A DNA stretch of 64,000 nucleotides from Aminipila sp032051575 (GTDB taxonomy: Bacteria > Bacillota > Clostridia > Peptostreptococcales > Anaerovoracaceae), in the NCBI RefSeq assembly GCF_032051575.1, contig NZ_DAMBYD010000001.1, positions 1 through 64,000 on the forward strand, read 5' to 3'. Made by a program: the position numbers and the translations under genes. Below the pieces are notes generated by a model. It was given only the letters and a program-made list of their open reading frames with translations, had not been told where the DNA came from and did not search any database. Positions 63,614 to 64,000 of this stretch are shown here, piece after piece. Each line of letters begins with the position of its first letter. The first letter of the stretch is position 1.

Positions 63614-64000
63614 ATGAAAACAAACTATACAAGCCCTTTATCAGAACGTTATCCCAGCAAGGAGATGAAATATATATTCTCACCGGAGATGAAGTTCCGT
63701 ACATGGCGCCGTCTTTGGATTGCGCTTGCAGAAACTGAAAAAGAGTTGGGCCTGGACATTACGCAGGAACAAATTGATGAATTAAAAGCAAATGCACTTG
63801 ATATAAATTATGATGTAGCAAAAGAAAGAGAAGCTGTAGTAAGGCACGACGTTATGGCCCATGTTTATGCTTATGGACAGCAGTGCCCTAAAGCAAAGGG
63901 AATTATTCATCTTGGTGCCACTTCTTGTTATGTGGGCGATAACACAGATCTAATCATTATGACAGAGGGTCTTAAGCTTATAAAAAATAAGCTCATAAAT
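63614..64000 (+). CDS. purB: Adenylosuccinate lyase, 5' part (runs off the window)
   Basis: The frame is open from the ATG at 63614, after AAAGGAT, to the window edge (129 codons). It reads TSPLSERYPSKEMKYIFSPEMKFRTWRRLWIALAETEKELGL, with the conserved VRHDVMAHVYAYG and HLGATSCYVGDNTD (the latter holds the catalytic histidine region of this superfamily). The enzyme removes fumarate from adenylosuccinate and SAICAR in purine synthesis. Confidence 0.93.
   Translation, partial: MKTNYTSPLSERYPSKEMKYIFSPEMKFRTWRRLWIALAETEKELGLDITQEQIDELKANALDINYDVAKEREAVVRHDVMAHVYAYGQQCPKAKGIIHLGATSCYVGDNTDLIIMTEGLKLIKNKLIN

Noticed and set aside
1..64000. CRISPR arrays, tRNA and rRNA genes, intact insertion sequences
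   Set aside because: I looked for regular short repeats with unique spacers, tRNA-like cloverleaf and TTCGANTC patterns, and transposase frames; none was convincing.

Overview
The window is AT-rich DNA with AGGAGG-type ribosome binding sites, many hairpin-plus-T-run terminators and a gene content of strict anaerobes: a four-subunit 2-oxoacid:ferredoxin oxidoreductase, clostridial-type formimidoyl-transfer histidine degradation, secreted proteins with copper-amine-oxidase-N-like repeats, an SLH-domain protein, LytTR/GHKL signalling and class 2 isopropylmalate enzymes. It is best read as a chromosomal segment of an amino-acid-using member of the Clostridia. I cannot name the species. I see no rRNA, tRNA, CRISPR array or intact insertion sequence.

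Layout. 0-4.2 kb: a BlaI/M56 (BlaR1-like) regulatory pair with its own operators, then a decaying stretch of broken secreted or membrane genes. 4.2-16.4 kb: branched-chain amino acid biosynthesis. A leftward leuA-leuB-leuD-leuC-leuD-leuC operon carries two complete dehydratase pairs; it is divergent from a rightward ilvB-ilvN-ilvC-ilvD operon. 16.5-19.8 kb: a LytTR response regulator and GHKL kinase, a gutted ABC ATPase and two small membrane-anchored unknowns. 19.9-21.8 kb: MarR plus MATE efflux pump with near-identical operator sites. 22-26.2 kb: a secreted stalk-domain protein and a leftward DUF815 ATPase - lipase - zinc-ribbon operon. 26.4-31.2 kb: ilvA, a C39-like peptidase, and a second BlaI/M56 pair whose M56 protein carries GLUG-like repeats. 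31.4-36.1 kb: aldehyde dehydrogenase, an FGE/C-type-lectin-like protein, a GPH-family transporter and TetR. 37-43.5 kb: hutH-hutU-hutI-fchA-ftcD. 43.6-46 kb: secreted and decaying surface proteins. 46-49.9 kb: an FCD-type GntR regulator and the divergent korABDC-like operon. 50-53.1 kb: DtxR-type regulator, alanine racemase, amidohydrolase. 53.2-58.7 kb: a GH25 lysozyme, then a compact phage-derived cassette (XRE repressor, sigma-like activator, fibre-like protein, M23 endolysin, XhlA-like protein, holin). 58.8-64 kb: brnQ, uracil permease, tcdA, an HD protein, a stand-alone NrdD-C-terminus-like protein and the start of purB.

How the genes work together. The leu, ilv, ilvA and brnQ genes cover synthesis and import of leucine, isoleucine and valine. 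The hut genes take histidine to glutamate with transfer of the formimino group to tetrahydrofolate; the Kor complex could oxidise a 2-oxoacid derived from glutamate and supply reduced ferredoxin. Several metal-, drug- or wall-stress regulators (two BlaI, MarR, DtxR, TetR, GntR) sit next to their probable targets, often with visible dyad operators.

The least ordinary parts are the phage-derived lysis cassette, which lacks all head and tail genes but keeps intact repressor, activator, fibre, endolysin and holin frames; the DGR-target-like lectin protein inside a metabolic operon; the doubled leuCD pair; the stand-alone glycyl-radical-like domain; and a cluster of recently broken genes (single in-frame stops, frameshifts and scars) around 2.4-4.2 kb, 18.6 kb, 31.4 kb and 44.7-45.9 kb.
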